Part shown: one piece after another, positions 35,891-47,667 of the stretch
Numbering within the stretch: the stretch's first letter is position 1
How the letters are laid out: every line of letters starts with the position of its first letter
NCBI GenBank assembly: GCA_028683385.1
Contig: JAQUIJ010000018.1
Location: 54,042-118,041 of the forward strand
DNA from: Prolixibacteraceae bacterium
GTDB taxonomy: Bacteria > Bacteroidota > Bacteroidia > Bacteroidales > Prolixibacteraceae
DNA: 64,000 bases
Direction: 5' to 3'
Notes under the pieces: model-generated
The model's database searches: none
Told to the model about the DNA's origin: nothing
What the model saw: the letters and a program-made list of their open reading frames with translations, nothing else
Position numbers and translations under genes: made by a program

Positions 35891-38362
35891 TTAATTTTTT
35901 ATTTTAAAACTGTAAAACAAATATCCGCCAATGGCCAAAAGAAGTAAAATTGAACTGGCCAATGAAACTTTATTTCCCAAATAATACGAGCTTGGCTCAA
36001 ATTTAAACTCAACCTGATGTTTTCCTGCCGGAATCACCAATCCACGCAGCACATAGTCAACCTGAATATGTGGAGTTTCCTTGCCATCGATGAAGCTTTT
36101 CCAACCTTTGGGGTAATAAATTTCAGAGAAAACAGCTAGTTGCGATCCACTGTTCACGGTTGCTTCGTATTTCAGGTCATTGGGCTGATATGCGGTCAAT
36201 TTAATCTCGCCTTCTCCTGAACCGGAAGTAAAACCGCTTAAGTCTTTGTCGAAGCTTTTATTTACAATGGCTGTCGATTTCGGATCAAAGTTTTTCATTG
36301 AAGTTACTTCCTGATCGGCGCTGTCGACCACTTTTGCTGATTTCACGAACCATGCATTTCCTAAAGCGTGAGTATTTGGCAACGGCGGCTGATTCAAATC
36401 GTAGATGTAATATTTCGTGTTCAGCATATTAATTACGGGCAGAAGAGCCATCGCCGAATCAATCGATTCAGGTTTTTGGAAAGCTGCAATCAGCGAACGC
36501 ATTTCAGGCTCTATGGCATAACTGTAAAGTTCGTTGTAGCGTTTCATTTTTGCGCCATGGTATCCACCAATCGATTTATGGAAAAATGAAGTCCGGGCAT
36601 CGGCCATTGGATTCTGAAGATTCAGAACACGGTAATACAAATCTTTATCTTTCTTTATTTCTTTATCAACCGGCATTTCCTGAAAAGGAACGGCTACTTC
36701 TTTTTTCGAAGTGAAATTATCGTTGTTGAAGTATTTTTTGTCTATCGGCCACATATCGATTGCAACAAGCCCAACCCATAAAACGATGGCATATTGTGCT
36801 TTTATTTTATTGTTCCAGTAGGCCCATAAACCGCCGGCAGCAAGCAAAACAAATATAAAAGAACGGAAAGCGTCGATACGAAGGGCCGATTGACGGTCGG
36901 CAATTAGGGCATCAATAAGTTGTTGTGGCCATCCCATTTTCAGGTACTGGGCATCAGTACTTCCGGAGAAACTACCAGCCAAACCCGGAATAACGGCAAA
37001 TATCAGAGCCAGTCCACCGGTAATTCCGAAGGCATATTTCAGCCCCTTCATAAATTCTTCAGAAGAAATCTTGCGCTGATAAACTTCTTTGATGGCAAGA
37101 GCGCCCAACAAAGCCATCGCAAACTGCTCGATGACGATGATATTTTTTACATCCCTGAATTTATTGTATCCGGGGAAATAGTCGAGCATAATATTGGTCA
37201 GTAAGGAAAAATTCTTTCCAAGCGACAACAGCAACGAAAAGACGAAAACTGCGACCAGCCACCATTTGTCTTTCCCTTTCACGAGAAAAATTCCGAGTAC
37301 AAAAAGGAAGCACAAAACAGCGCCAAAATAGAATGGGGCGCCTGAAATCGGCTGACTTCCCCAATACATCGGCATTCCGCTTTGCACCATTTTTTTTGCT
37401 TTGTCGGCTCCCTGAGCCTCAGCCAGAAATTTATAGGTTTCAGAACTTGTAGTCAGCGGTTCGCTCATGCCGCCACCTTTGAATCGTGGAATAAATGCGG
37501 TCATGGCTTCTCCCAAATCGTAGCTGTAATCCAGGATGTATTCTTTATCGAGTCCACTCGACTGGTTTTCATTATTCAGGCTTAATTCAGACTGACTCCG
37601 GATTGAATATTTTCCGTATTCGTAAGTGGTATATAAACGTGAGAAATTGGTGCCTACCGCAAATAAAACGGCAATCAATAAAAATCCTGCAGTTTTGGAG
37701 AAATCGGGAAGCGTTTTTTCCCTGATGGCATAAACCAAATATGTAATTCCGATGACCAGGGAAAGAATAGCAGCATAATAAGTCATTTGCAAGTGGTTGG
37801 CGCTTAACATCAGCGATAAACCAATGGCAGCCATCAAACTTCCGCCGATTTTATTTTTCTTGAAGGCAACCAAAATTCCGGCAACAATAAGCGAAGTATA
37901 AGTTAAGGCGTGCGCCTTGGTTAAGTGGCCAGTGACCATTACCACGAAAGTAAAGGTCATAAATCCATAGGCCAAACTAGCCGCAAATGCGGTCCACACA
38001 CCTATGTCCAACAAAATACAAAGCATGAAAAAGAACGAAAAGCTCAGGGTAAGTATCATTACCGGTTGTGATATTGCAGTAACTGATTTCTGAATCTTCG
38101 AAATTAACTCGCCCGAATAAATAGTAGAAGTCAGGTAGGCAGGCATTCCGGAGAACATGTTGTTCGACCAAAGCGCTTCTTTTCCGGTTGCATTGCGGTA
38201 ATCGACAATTTCTTTCGACATACCTTTAAATTGAGCTCCGTCAGAGCTTTGCAACCTCTTTCCTTCCAAAACAGGCGAGAAATAGATCACGCTGATAACC
38301 AGAAACAACACAACTGCAAGGATATAAGGTCCTGATTTGCGAAGGAGATTTTTTGTATCCAT
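35891..38362 (-). CDS. YfhO family multi-pass membrane protein
   Basis: An 823-residue protein with about twelve membrane helices in the N-terminal two thirds, one close to the C-terminus and a large extracytoplasmic C-terminal domain (about 560-790). It matches the YfhO/GT-C-like family: the N-terminal YFSPVLEGKRLQSSDGAQF, MPAYLTSTIYSG and C-terminal YYPKGWKSFIDGKETPHIQVDY segments are characteristic. In Firmicutes YfhO contributes to lipoteichoic acid glycosylation. In Bacteroidota the role is not established, and transfer of lipid-linked sugars is a reasonable guess. First gene of the operon that runs to queA. Confidence 0.88.
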   Translation of the reverse strand: MDTKNLLRKSGPYILAVVLFLVISVIYFSPVLEGKRLQSSDGAQFKGMSKEIVDYRNATGKEALWSNNMFSGMPAYLTSTIYSGELISKIQKSVTAISQPVMILTLSFSFFFMLCILLDIGVWTAFAASLAYGFMTFTFVVMVTGHLTKAHALTYTSLIVAGILVAFKKNKIGGSLMAAIGLSLMLSANHLQMTYYAAILSLVIGITYLVYAIREKTLPDFSKTAGFLLIAVLFAVGTNFSRLYTTYEYGKYSIRSQSELSLNNENQSSGLDKEYILDYSYDLGEAMTAFIPRFKGGGMSEPLTTSSETYKFLAEAQGADKAKKMVQSGMPMYWGSQPISGAPFYFGAVLCFLFVLGIFLVKGKDKWWLVAVFVFSLLLSLGKNFSLLTNIMLDYFPGYNKFRDVKNIIVIEQFAMALLGALAIKEVYQRKISSEEFMKGLKYAFGITGGLALIFAVIPGLAGSFSGSTDAQYLKMGWPQQLIDALIADRQSALRIDAFRSFIFVLLAAGGLWAYWNNKIKAQYAIVLWVGLVAIDMWPIDKKYFNNDNFTSKKEVAVPFQEMPVDKEIKKDKDLYYRVLNLQNPMADARTSFFHKSIGGYHGAKMKRYNELYSYAIEPEMRSLIAAFQKPESIDSAMALLPVINMLNTKYYIYDLNQPPLPNTHALGNAWFVKSAKVVDSADQEVTSMKNFDPKSTAIVNKSFDKDLSGFTSGSGEGEIKLTAYQPNDLKYEATVNSGSQLAVFSEIYYPKGWKSFIDGKETPHIQVDYVLRGLVIPAGKHQVEFKFEPSSYYLGNKVSLASSILLLLAIGGYLFYSFKIKN

Positions 38363-38580
38363 ATTAATGATAAGTGTAATTTTTAAATTCGTATTTTCGT
38401 GCGAAGCAAAAATAAACCTTTTAATTCTACTTTGACTGTTTTCGGAATGAAAAGATTCTTAAGGTCAGCACCGGATCTTTTAAGCAACGTGATTGATAAC
38501 TTTGAGGTTGATGCACAGATAATCGCGAATGTTATTGGGTAGATTATAAATGGTACATTGTTTAATCGTAAATAATATCA
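38363..38580. promoter_or_regulatory. Divergent promoter interval between YfhO-like and flippase genes
   Basis: A 218-bp AT-rich non-coding gap from which both flanking genes are read outward. No convincing -33/-7 pair, operator or hairpin was recognised. Confidence 0.35.
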
Positions 38581-40062
38581 ATGGGCGTAATTAAAAGGCA
38601 AACCATCAAGGGCTCAATTTACTCATATCTGGGTGTAGCACTTGGATTCCTTTACACAATTCTGTCGATCAAACTACTCTCTTCAGAACAAATTGGACTT
38701 ACGGCTATTTTGGTTGCAGTTTCGGCGCTTTATTCTCAATTTTCAACGCTTGGATTCACTAAAGTTATTGAACGACTTTTCCCGTATTTCAGGGATAAAG
38801 AGCATAATCACAATGGTTTTTTGTTTATTACTTTAGCCGTTGGGATGGTAGGTTTTGCCATTTCACTCGTCACCTTTTTTATCCTGAAACCTTACATCAT
38901 CGAAAGTAATCAGGCCAAATCACCCTTATTAGTGCAATACATCTGGTACCTGATTCCACTTATCTTCTTCCGAATGTTTTCGGTAATGCTCGACACATAC
39001 AACAAAATGCTTTTCGATGCAACCACCGGAGCTATTTTAAGTGACTTTGTTTACCGGGTAGGCACACTGTGTATGCTTGGCGCATTTTTCCTGAAGTGGA
39101 TCAATTTTTCGCTGTTTGTTTTCGGGTTCGTATTTTTTCTCAGTCTACCGGCAATCTATTTGGCTGGCCTACTCATTTACCGAAAGCAATTTAATGTTCA
39201 GCCCAAGCTGGACTTTATCAAGCCTCCTCTCCGGAAAGAAATGATCAGCCTTTCAGTATTTGGTATTATTGGCGGATTAAGTAGTGTAGCGCTCAAACAA
39301 ATTGACACGGTCATGCTTAACAGTTATACCGATTTGGCATTGACCGGTAAATATTCGATCATATTCTATTTCAGCACCGTAATCCTGATTCCAAGTGTAG
39401 CATTGGGCAAAATTTCATCGACCATTATTGCCGATGCCTGGAAAAATAAGGATATGGATACGATTGCCGATATTTATTACAAGAGCAGTATTAATCAGCT
39501 TTTTGCCAGTTTATTGCTTTTTATACTGGTGGCTGCCAATTTGCAAAACATTATTCATTTGCTGGGTTCCGGATACATTGGAACCGAATGGGTAATCATC
39601 CTGATTTCACTTTCAAGTTTGATTGTTTCCTCTACCGGATCGAGTGTGCAGATCATTGGCACTTCACATAAATACAAAATACAAACCTACTCGCTGGGAG
39701 TGTTGGTGGTGCTGGTTGTCATTTTTTACTCGATTTTTATACCAATGTGGGGAATGGTTGGCGCAGCACTGGGTTCGTTGTTGTCTGTTGCCGGAGCATC
39801 ACTTTTGCGTGTTTTCTACCTTCAACGCAATATGAAACTATTTCCGTATAAACTGACACATTTGAAATGTGTAGCCATCGGGGTTCTCGCTTTAGTCGTT
39901 GGAAAGATCATTCCGGTGATGGATCATTTTCTGATCGACCTGATCATCCGCTGTTCGTCCATCAGTGTGGTTTTTATAGGATTGTGTTACCTGTTTAATA
40001 TTACTGGCGATTTAAATCTGATAGTCAATAAATTTTTGAAGCAAATCCGAATCATCAAATAA
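38581..40062 (+). CDS. Wzx-like polysaccharide flippase (MATE/MOP superfamily)
   Basis: A 493-residue protein of about fourteen TM helices over its full length. The N-terminal GSIYSYLGVALGFLYTILSIKLLSSEQIGL and following helices are typical of PST/Wzx polysaccharide exporters, which flip undecaprenyl-linked oligosaccharide units. It lies upstream of the SpsF/NeuB/KdsC-like set, which suggests surface polysaccharide work. A beta-CASP gene follows 28 bp later on the same strand, so the transcript may include it. Confidence 0.88.
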   Translation: MGVIKRQTIKGSIYSYLGVALGFLYTILSIKLLSSEQIGLTAILVAVSALYSQFSTLGFTKVIERLFPYFRDKEHNHNGFLFITLAVGMVGFAISLVTFFILKPYIIESNQAKSPLLVQYIWYLIPLIFFRMFSVMLDTYNKMLFDATTGAILSDFVYRVGTLCMLGAFFLKWINFSLFVFGFVFFLSLPAIYLAGLLIYRKQFNVQPKLDFIKPPLRKEMISLSVFGIIGGLSSVALKQIDTVMLNSYTDLALTGKYSIIFYFSTVILIPSVALGKISSTIIADAWKNKDMDTIADIYYKSSINQLFASLLLFILVAANLQNIIHLLGSGYIGTEWVIILISLSSLIVSSTGSSVQIIGTSHKYKIQTYSLGVLVVLVVIFYSIFIPMWGMVGAALGSLLSVAGASLLRVFYLQRNMKLFPYKLTHLKCVAIGVLALVVGKIIPVMDHFLIDLIIRCSSISVVFIGLCYLFNITGDLNLIVNKFLKQIRIIK

Positions 40063-40090
40063 CCATGATTCAAAATTAAACTATACGACC

Positions 40091-41494
40091 ATGAAAATTC
40101 GTTTTATTGGTGCAGCACGCGAGGTTACAGGCAGCAAACACCTCATCACTACCAAACAAGGGAAAAAAATATTACTCGACTGCGGAATGTTTCAGGGGAA
40201 AGGACTGGAAACCGATGCAATGAACCGCAAACTTGGGTTTAATCCTGAAGAAATCGACCACATTATTCTCAGCCACGCCCATATCGATCACTCCGGCTTG
40301 ATCCCGTATCTATACAAATTAGGCTTTAGAGGTTCGGTCATATGCACCAATGCTACCCGTGACTTGTGTTCGTTAATGCTTGTTGATTGTGGGCATATCC
40401 AAGATTATGATGTGAAGACATTTAATAAACGACGTATTGCCAAAGGACTTGCTCCTGTCGATCCTATTTACACTGAGGAAGAAGCGCGTGCCTGTATGGA
40501 TTTGTTTATTGGAATCGCTTACGACCGTCGCTTTTACATCAACAGCGATATTTCTGTCAGGTTTACAAATACCGGGCACATGTTGGGCAGCGGGGTTGTT
40601 ACTTTGGAGGTAAATGAAGATGGCAAAAAAATACGTGTAGCTTATACCGGCGACATCGGACGACCAGAAAGTCGCTTATTGAAATCTCCGGCGCCTTTTC
40701 CCCAATGCGATTACCTGATTACCGAAACCACATACGGTAACCGTCTTCACCCTAAGATGCAGGATGCTGAAAAGGAATTACTAAGGGTAATCGAGGAAAC
40801 ATGTGTCAAGAACCTAGGGAAACTAATTATTCCTTCATTTGCTATTGGCCGTGCCCAGGAAATAATTTACTCGCTTAATAATTTCTTCAACGAGCGAAAA
40901 TTACCTAAAGTAAATATTTATTTAGACAGTCCGCTGGCCATTAATGCAACCGAGATATTTAAGATACATACGAACGAACTAAACGATGATGTTGCCAAAG
41001 TGATGCTATATGATAGCGATCCATTTGGGTTTAATTCGTTGTTTTACATCAAAAGCGCCGAAGAATCGAAGTCGCTCAACTCCTACAAGCAACCCTGCGT
41101 TATTATTTCGGCATCGGGCATGATGGAAGCCGGGCGGGTAAAGCATCATATTGCAAACAACATCGAAAATCGTCGAAATACCATTCTCGCAGTTGGGTAT
41201 TGCGCCCCGACAACCCTTGGAGCCCGAATTTTAAGAGGCGATCAGGAAATTTCAGTATTTGGTCAAAGGCATCCGGTTCATGCTACCATCGAAAAGATCG
41301 AAGCTTTTTCGGGACATGGCGACTATCAGGAAATGGCTGATTTTATTGGTTGTCAGAATGCAGGAGAAGTTAAGAAAACTTTTTTGGTACATGGCGAATA
41401 CGAATCAGCAAAATTTTATGCCAACTACATCAAAGAGAGAGGTTTTAAAAATATAGAAATCCCGGAAGCAGGTAGCGAGTTTGAACTGAAATAA
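40091..41494 (+). CDS. MBL-fold beta-CASP RNA metallo-hydrolase
   Basis: A 467-residue protein. The zinc motif HAHIDH (H62, H64, D66, H67) is followed by the other MBL ligand segments (TGHMLGS; YTGDIGRP; TTYGNR). The beta-CASP domain (about 200-400) includes SASGMMEAGRVKHH, and the C-terminal VHGEYESAKFYA block is present. Members are RNA exo/endonucleases similar to CPSF-73 and RNase J relatives; this compact form is widespread in bacteria. The substrate is unknown. Convergent to the amidase gene with only 2 bp between the stops. Confidence 0.92.
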   Translation: MKIRFIGAAREVTGSKHLITTKQGKKILLDCGMFQGKGLETDAMNRKLGFNPEEIDHIILSHAHIDHSGLIPYLYKLGFRGSVICTNATRDLCSLMLVDCGHIQDYDVKTFNKRRIAKGLAPVDPIYTEEEARACMDLFIGIAYDRRFYINSDISVRFTNTGHMLGSGVVTLEVNEDGKKIRVAYTGDIGRPESRLLKSPAPFPQCDYLITETTYGNRLHPKMQDAEKELLRVIEETCVKNLGKLIIPSFAIGRAQEIIYSLNNFFNERKLPKVNIYLDSPLAINATEIFKIHTNELNDDVAKVMLYDSDPFGFNSLFYIKSAEESKSLNSYKQPCVIISASGMMEAGRVKHHIANNIENRRNTILAVGYCAPTTLGARILRGDQEISVFGQRHPVHATIEKIEAFSGHGDYQEMADFIGCQNAGEVKKTFLVHGEYESAKFYANYIKERGFKNIEIPEAGSEFELK

Positions 41495-41496
41495 GC

Positions 41497-42441
41497 CTAG
41501 TCGAGCCAAACCACCTTTTGTTCCGATTGGTGTGACTGTCCGATAATGTCCTTGTATAATTCAGGTCTCCTTGCCTGAATGTACCGATGTCCTCCTGCCT
41601 GAGTATTTTTTTCAGGAGTAAAAGTTGCTGTTACAAAACTGTCATCAAAAGTACGACATTCGGCAATAACATCTCCAAAAGGATCGATAATCATGGAGCA
41701 GCCATTTTTTAACTGGTCATCGTCCATGCCGATAGGATTTGAAAAAACGGCATAAATTGCATTATCATAGGCTCTCGCTGGCAGCCATTTCATCAGCCAG
41801 CCCCGTCCTTTCATCCCGTCAAACTCCAATCGCAACGAAGTAGGATCAGCCTCGCGATTCTCCCAAAGTTTAGGGTCTACAAAACCTGCTCCGGGTCTGG
41901 TTGAAGGTGTACACATCGTAACGTGAGGCATAAAAATAATGTCAGCTCCAAGTAATTTGGTGGCTCTCACATTTTCGATGATGTTATTATCGTAACAAAT
42001 TAGAATGCCACATTTCCATCCCAAAAGATCAAATACGCAATAGCTATCGCCTGGTAATAAATACGGATTTATAAACGGATGCAGTTTTCTGAATTTTGCC
42101 ACCAACCCGTTTTTATCAACACAAACATACGCTTTGAATAAATTATCATTTTCATCTTTCTCGAAGAGCCCCGCCAGCACAACAATATTATGGTCTTTTG
42201 CGATTTGCGTGAGCCTCAAAATGCTTTCTCCATCCGGAATAAATTCAGCCAAATCAAGCATCTGTTGTTTCGAAAGGTTTCGGGCAAAAGTGTACCCGGT
42301 AATTGAACATTCATGAAAAGCAATTACCTGTGAACCTTCATCGGATGCCTTTTGGGAAAGTTTTTCAATGACACTCAAATTGTAGGCTTTGTCGCCACTT
42401 CTATTTTCAAATTGCGCTGTCGAAATTTTTAGGTTGTCCAT
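41497..42441 (-). CDS. Nitrilase/carbon-nitrogen hydrolase family amidase
   Basis: A 314-residue enzyme. The Glu-Lys-Cys triad is visible as E44 (AFHECSITGYTF), K119 (AKFRKLHPF) and C149 (GILICYDNNI). These enzymes hydrolyse amides or nitriles, often N-carbamoyl compounds or omega-amides. The C-terminal portion is longer than the minimal domain. No neighbour specifies the substrate. The gene is divergent from the cytidylyltransferase gene (gap about 112 bp). Confidence 0.88.
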   Translation of the reverse strand: MDNLKISTAQFENRSGDKAYNLSVIEKLSQKASDEGSQVIAFHECSITGYTFARNLSKQQMLDLAEFIPDGESILRLTQIAKDHNIVVLAGLFEKDENDNLFKAYVCVDKNGLVAKFRKLHPFINPYLLPGDSYCVFDLLGWKCGILICYDNNIIENVRATKLLGADIIFMPHVTMCTPSTRPGAGFVDPKLWENREADPTSLRLEFDGMKGRGWLMKWLPARAYDNAIYAVFSNPIGMDDDQLKNGCSMIIDPFGDVIAECRTFDDSFVTATFTPEKNTQAGGHRYIQARRPELYKDIIGQSHQSEQKVVWLD

Positions 42442-42553
42442 GCTGTAATCAATTTATTATTACCTTCAAAGGTAATCGGAAAAGAACTGAATGAGAAAAA
42501 AACTGTAAAGAACATTTATGTACTTTTGTCCTTATTCGAAACGATTAATTATC

Positions 42554-43306
42554 ATGTCGCAATTAGGAATCATTTTACAAGCCCGAACCGGTTCGACCCG
42601 AATGCCTGAAAAGGTTATCCTGCCCTTTTATCAGGAGCAATCTATTCTGGATTTGTTGCTCGAAAAGGTGAAAAAGTTAGGTATTCCGTTTGTGTTGGCA
42701 ACCACCAATAATCCAATCGACGATCGGATTTGTGTCCTGGCCGCGAAACATGAGGTTCTGGTTTATAGAGGTTCAGAAAACGATGTGCTTGATCGTTTTA
42801 TTCAAGCCGCGCGGCAGTTTGGGTTCAGTAAAATCATTCGTGTTTGTGCCGATAATCCCTTTTTAGATTTAGCCGGAATGCAAACTCTGGTAAAGGAATT
42901 CAGCAATTCGGATGCCGATTACCTGAGCTTTCAATTAGCCGGGAATAAACCTTCAATCCTCACGCATTTCGGATTTTGGACTGAAGCTGTTCGCCTTAAT
43001 GCGCTTGAAAAAGCCCAGAAATTGACTTCAGAAAAATTGTACCACGAACATGTTACTAATTTCGTTTACGGTAACCCTGATCGGTTCAACGTTCAGTTTA
43101 TTCAGGCCAATTCTTTGGTCTTTTCTCGCACCGACATCCGCATGACACTCGATACTCCTGAAGATTTTGAAATTCAGCAAGAAATATTTGCGACTATCAG
43201 CAAGGAAAATCCTAATTTTGGCATCCCTGAAATTATCAGTTGGCTCGACCAACATCCGGAAATCCTGGAACTGATGAAAAAGGAAATTCTGAAAAATCAG
43301 AAATAA
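42554..43306 (+). CDS. SpsF-like cytidylyltransferase family protein
   Basis: 250 residues from the ATG at 42554 (MSQLGIILQARTGSTRMPEK). Twelve upstream in-frame codons are not family-like. The N-terminal IILQARTGSTRMP nucleotide-binding motif and RVCADNPFLD are typical of SpsF/CMP-NeuAc-synthetase-like nucleotidyltransferases. Such proteins activate nonulosonic or other sugar acids with CMP. It is first in a tight set with a NeuB-like synthase (8-bp gap) and a KdsC-like phosphatase, supporting a nonulosonic-acid pathway. Confidence 0.85.
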   Translation: MSQLGIILQARTGSTRMPEKVILPFYQEQSILDLLLEKVKKLGIPFVLATTNNPIDDRICVLAAKHEVLVYRGSENDVLDRFIQAARQFGFSKIIRVCADNPFLDLAGMQTLVKEFSNSDADYLSFQLAGNKPSILTHFGFWTEAVRLNALEKAQKLTSEKLYHEHVTNFVYGNPDRFNVQFIQANSLVFSRTDIRMTLDTPEDFEIQQEIFATISKENPNFGIPEIISWLDQHPEILELMKKEILKNQK

Positions 43307-43314
43307 AATTGAAA

Positions 43315-44873
<1,559 letters not shown>

Positions 44874-44955
44874 TCGTTCAAACATCTCGGCAAATGGGAA
44901 CATTCTCTTATGGATAAAGTTACCAGACCTCAGGAAACGTTTCAATAGTAATTAA

Positions 44956-47103
44956 CTAGTGTTGAAGAGTTGTGGGAAGCGTAAACGAAACGACAGTGCC
45001 TTTACCTTTTTGGCTATCTATTGTTATCGTTCCGTTGTTCTTCTCAATGAAATCTTTGACGAGAATTAATCCTAATCCAGTACTCATTTCATTTTCGGTA
45101 CCGGGAGTATGAAGCGTATTGGTTATATCGAAGATCTTTGAGAGTGAAGATTCTTCAATTCCAACTCCATTATCTGTAATACTTACAGCTGCCTTATTCT
45201 GGTTCGTAATTTCGCTCTTGATGATTACCGAACCTCCTCGATGTGTGAATTTAATGGCATTGCTTAGAAGATTTCGCACTATGGTCTGAATCATGTTAAG
45301 ATCGGCCTTCACAAAAATGTCATCGTTTAATTCAAAGCTGATATTAATCTGTTTGTTATCAGCAGATTGTATTAGTCCTTTTGTTGAATTTTGAATAACA
45401 TCAGTAAGTTTTAACTCACCCGGATTGAATTCAATTTTGTTTAATTGTGATTGACCCCAAATGAGCAGATTTTCAAGTAATACACTTACATTTTCTGCAG
45501 ATTTATACAGCGATGATAATATCACTTTTAATTCGGTTGGACTTAATTCATTAAATGTGTCATTAAGGTGCTCCAAAAAAGCAGCAAGGTTGGCGGTTGG
45601 CCCTCGCAAATCGTGTGCGATGATTGCAAAAAATTTGTCTTTTGCCGCATTGGATTCTTTCAGTTCGTGGTTTTTAAGCCTCATTTTAGTGTAAAACCAA
45701 TATATTAATATTGATATGAAGAGTGCAATAAAGATTCCTATGATCATGATTAATTGAGAAATCCTATGCTGCTTGATTATGAGTGAGTTAATCTCATTTT
45801 GTTTTTCCAATTCTAAAATCTGCCCATTTTGTTTATCAATCTCATAAATAGCCTGCAACTGTTCCATCTTAATATCAGCATCACCTGAAAGCAGAGAATC
45901 TTGAATTTCAATTTGCTTTTTCTGACAGATGACCGCATTTTCAAGATCATTCATCTTTAAATAGACCTTGGTCAACCTTGAATATATGTTTAGCTGTATG
46001 CTTTTTTGGTTGTTTGATTTTGCTAAATTTAATGCTGACTGTAATTTGCTAAACCCTTCCTTTTTTTGCCCTTGTTCAATGAGGCTTAATCCGAGGTACT
46101 CATAAACCGAAGGAAGACCAAGAAAGTCATCAACTTCTTTCTTTATCTTAAACGATTCATTCAAATGGTTTTCGGCCAGTTTATATTCTCCAATGGCATA
46201 ATCAATCATACCCAGATTTTTATAGGCGTTTGATAGACCGTATTTTTCTTTGGTGGCAGTGTACGTTTTTAACGTAAAATCAATGTCTTCATATGCTTCT
46301 TTGAAGTTTCCTGCCTCCAGGTTGAGGAGTCCAATCTGAGAATAACATATCGCAACGCCACTTTGGTTTCCATCTAAAGTTGCCATTTGCGTGTATATTT
46401 CCAAAGCTTCCTGAAAATATTCCAAAGCTTTTTGAGACAGTTTTAAGTCAGCGTATATTCGACCCAATAAATACGCAGCCCATGCCTTCCCCTCTGTGAA
46501 ACCTGCTTTTTCATAATTGAGCTTCGAGTTAATTATATATTCTATTGCCCGGTCATATAATCCATTAACTCTAAATATGGTTCCCATCATCGAGTAAGAA
46601 GAACCCATTACTTTAAAATTGTCTGATAAACGGCACGACTGAATAGATGCATTAAAATACTCAAGTGCATTTATATCTTTATTGATGCTGTGCTTAATTA
46701 CACCTTTACGAAATAGAATTTCTCCTTTGTACCAATTATCGTGAGTAGCTTCTGAGAGAGTGAGTGCTGTATCAAGATAAGCCAAAGAAATATCCTTTAG
46801 CTCCAATACCTGATTTATTCTTCCCAGCGTATAATAGGCACGCATTTCAAGGCTTTTGTTGTTCGCTGTTTTGGCTGCTAAAAGAGCAACGTTTGCCAGA
46901 TTCTTAGATTCATTGCTGTCTCTGTTAACAATTAAAAGGGAGAGTTCAAGTTGGGTGGAGATTCTATCTAATCCTTTATTATCGTCTAACTCTTTGCGAA
47001 GGCTGTCGATTTGAGTTAGGCTAAATTTTTCCTCAGAGAAGGCTGAGTAGGGAATTGCAATTGTCAATAAAATCAGGATAGACCACAGAATCTTTTTATT
47101 CAT
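44956..47103 (-). CDS. TPR-containing membrane sensor histidine kinase
   Basis: A 715-residue protein. A signal peptide (about 1-23) is followed by an extracytoplasmic array of about eight TPR-type helical repeats (about 60-400), a coiled coil (about 400-450), one TM helix (about 452-474), HisKA with H497 (FFAIIAHDLRGP) and HATPase ending GLGLILVKDFIEKNNG. This architecture is common in Bacteroidota. No receiver or DNA-binding partner is next to it. It is convergent to the KdsC-like gene, and its start faces the mobile-element boundary across about 400 bp. Confidence 0.92.
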   Translation of the reverse strand: MNKKILWSILILLTIAIPYSAFSEEKFSLTQIDSLRKELDDNKGLDRISTQLELSLLIVNRDSNESKNLANVALLAAKTANNKSLEMRAYYTLGRINQVLELKDISLAYLDTALTLSEATHDNWYKGEILFRKGVIKHSINKDINALEYFNASIQSCRLSDNFKVMGSSYSMMGTIFRVNGLYDRAIEYIINSKLNYEKAGFTEGKAWAAYLLGRIYADLKLSQKALEYFQEALEIYTQMATLDGNQSGVAICYSQIGLLNLEAGNFKEAYEDIDFTLKTYTATKEKYGLSNAYKNLGMIDYAIGEYKLAENHLNESFKIKKEVDDFLGLPSVYEYLGLSLIEQGQKKEGFSKLQSALNLAKSNNQKSIQLNIYSRLTKVYLKMNDLENAVICQKKQIEIQDSLLSGDADIKMEQLQAIYEIDKQNGQILELEKQNEINSLIIKQHRISQLIMIIGIFIALFISILIYWFYTKMRLKNHELKESNAAKDKFFAIIAHDLRGPTANLAAFLEHLNDTFNELSPTELKVILSSLYKSAENVSVLLENLLIWGQSQLNKIEFNPGELKLTDVIQNSTKGLIQSADNKQINISFELNDDIFVKADLNMIQTIVRNLLSNAIKFTHRGGSVIIKSEITNQNKAAVSITDNGVGIEESSLSKIFDITNTLHTPGTENEMSTGLGLILVKDFIEKNNGTITIDSQKGKGTVVSFTLPTTLQH

Positions 47104-47460
47104 CTTTTTATTTTACTTAGAAATCTAAAATTGAAATATGCAAAAGTGGTTGTTCTTGCGTACTTCAATTTGAAACCAATAACGGTTAAAAATAATAATC
47201 CTTTTCAGGATGAAAAATACAAAGAAAAATTAGATAGCCAATACCAGATTATTCTAACCGTTTTATAAGTATTGACATTTTCAGGGAATCAGAACAAAAC
47301 ATAGGTGCGATGCTTGTTAACATCAAGATATTGTAAAATTCATTATTGGAATTACAGTAATAGAATTTCTTAGATGGAAACATCACACCAGAGACGCATG
47401 TATCTGTGAATATAATACTTTAGCCATGAAATGTTGGTACTTTTGTTGGTACGCTAAAAG

Positions 47461-47495
47461 AAAAAAGCAGTTACAAAATATTTTTGCAACTGCTT
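47461..47495 (-). terminator. Terminator of the former tRNA transcript
   Basis: AAGCAGTTACAAA (47465-47477) and TTTGCAACTGCTT (47483-47495) form a 12/13 stem. On the minus strand it is followed by TTTTTTCTTTT. It lies 14 bp beyond the 3' end of the tRNA remnant, in the right orientation to end its transcript. Confidence 0.75.
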
Positions 47496-47508
47496 GTATT
47501 TCAATCTG

Positions 47509-47550
47509 TGGGCCCAACTGGGCTTGAACCAGTGACTCCCTGATTATGAG
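47509..47550 (-). other. 3' half of a tRNA with CAT anticodon, attachment-site candidate
   Basis: Read on the minus strand, this gives an anticodon loop CTCATAA, the 3' anticodon stem TCAGG, variable loop, a perfect T arm (ACTGG-TTCAAGC-CCAGT), acceptor strand TGGGCCC and discriminator A. The sequence before the anticodon loop does not pair, so the 5' half is absent. An integrase gene starts about 190 bp away. This is what one end of an element integrated into a tRNA gene looks like. The intact tRNA-Met (or Ile2) copy should lie at the other end, outside the visible part. Confidence 0.75.
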
Positions 47551-47667
47551 TATTAAGACAGCCGCTTTCTTTAATTTTCTTCTATTTTTATTTGTTTGCC
47601 AAATGATTGATATTTAATTATTTGAATGATATTTGTGTTTTATAAAATAGTGTCTATTTTGAAATAA

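Noticed and set aside
47501..47600. Intact tRNA gene
   Set aside because: Only the 3' half from the anticodon loop on is present. The short CAGCCGCT to its right recalls a tRNA 5' part, but it is displaced and does not pair.
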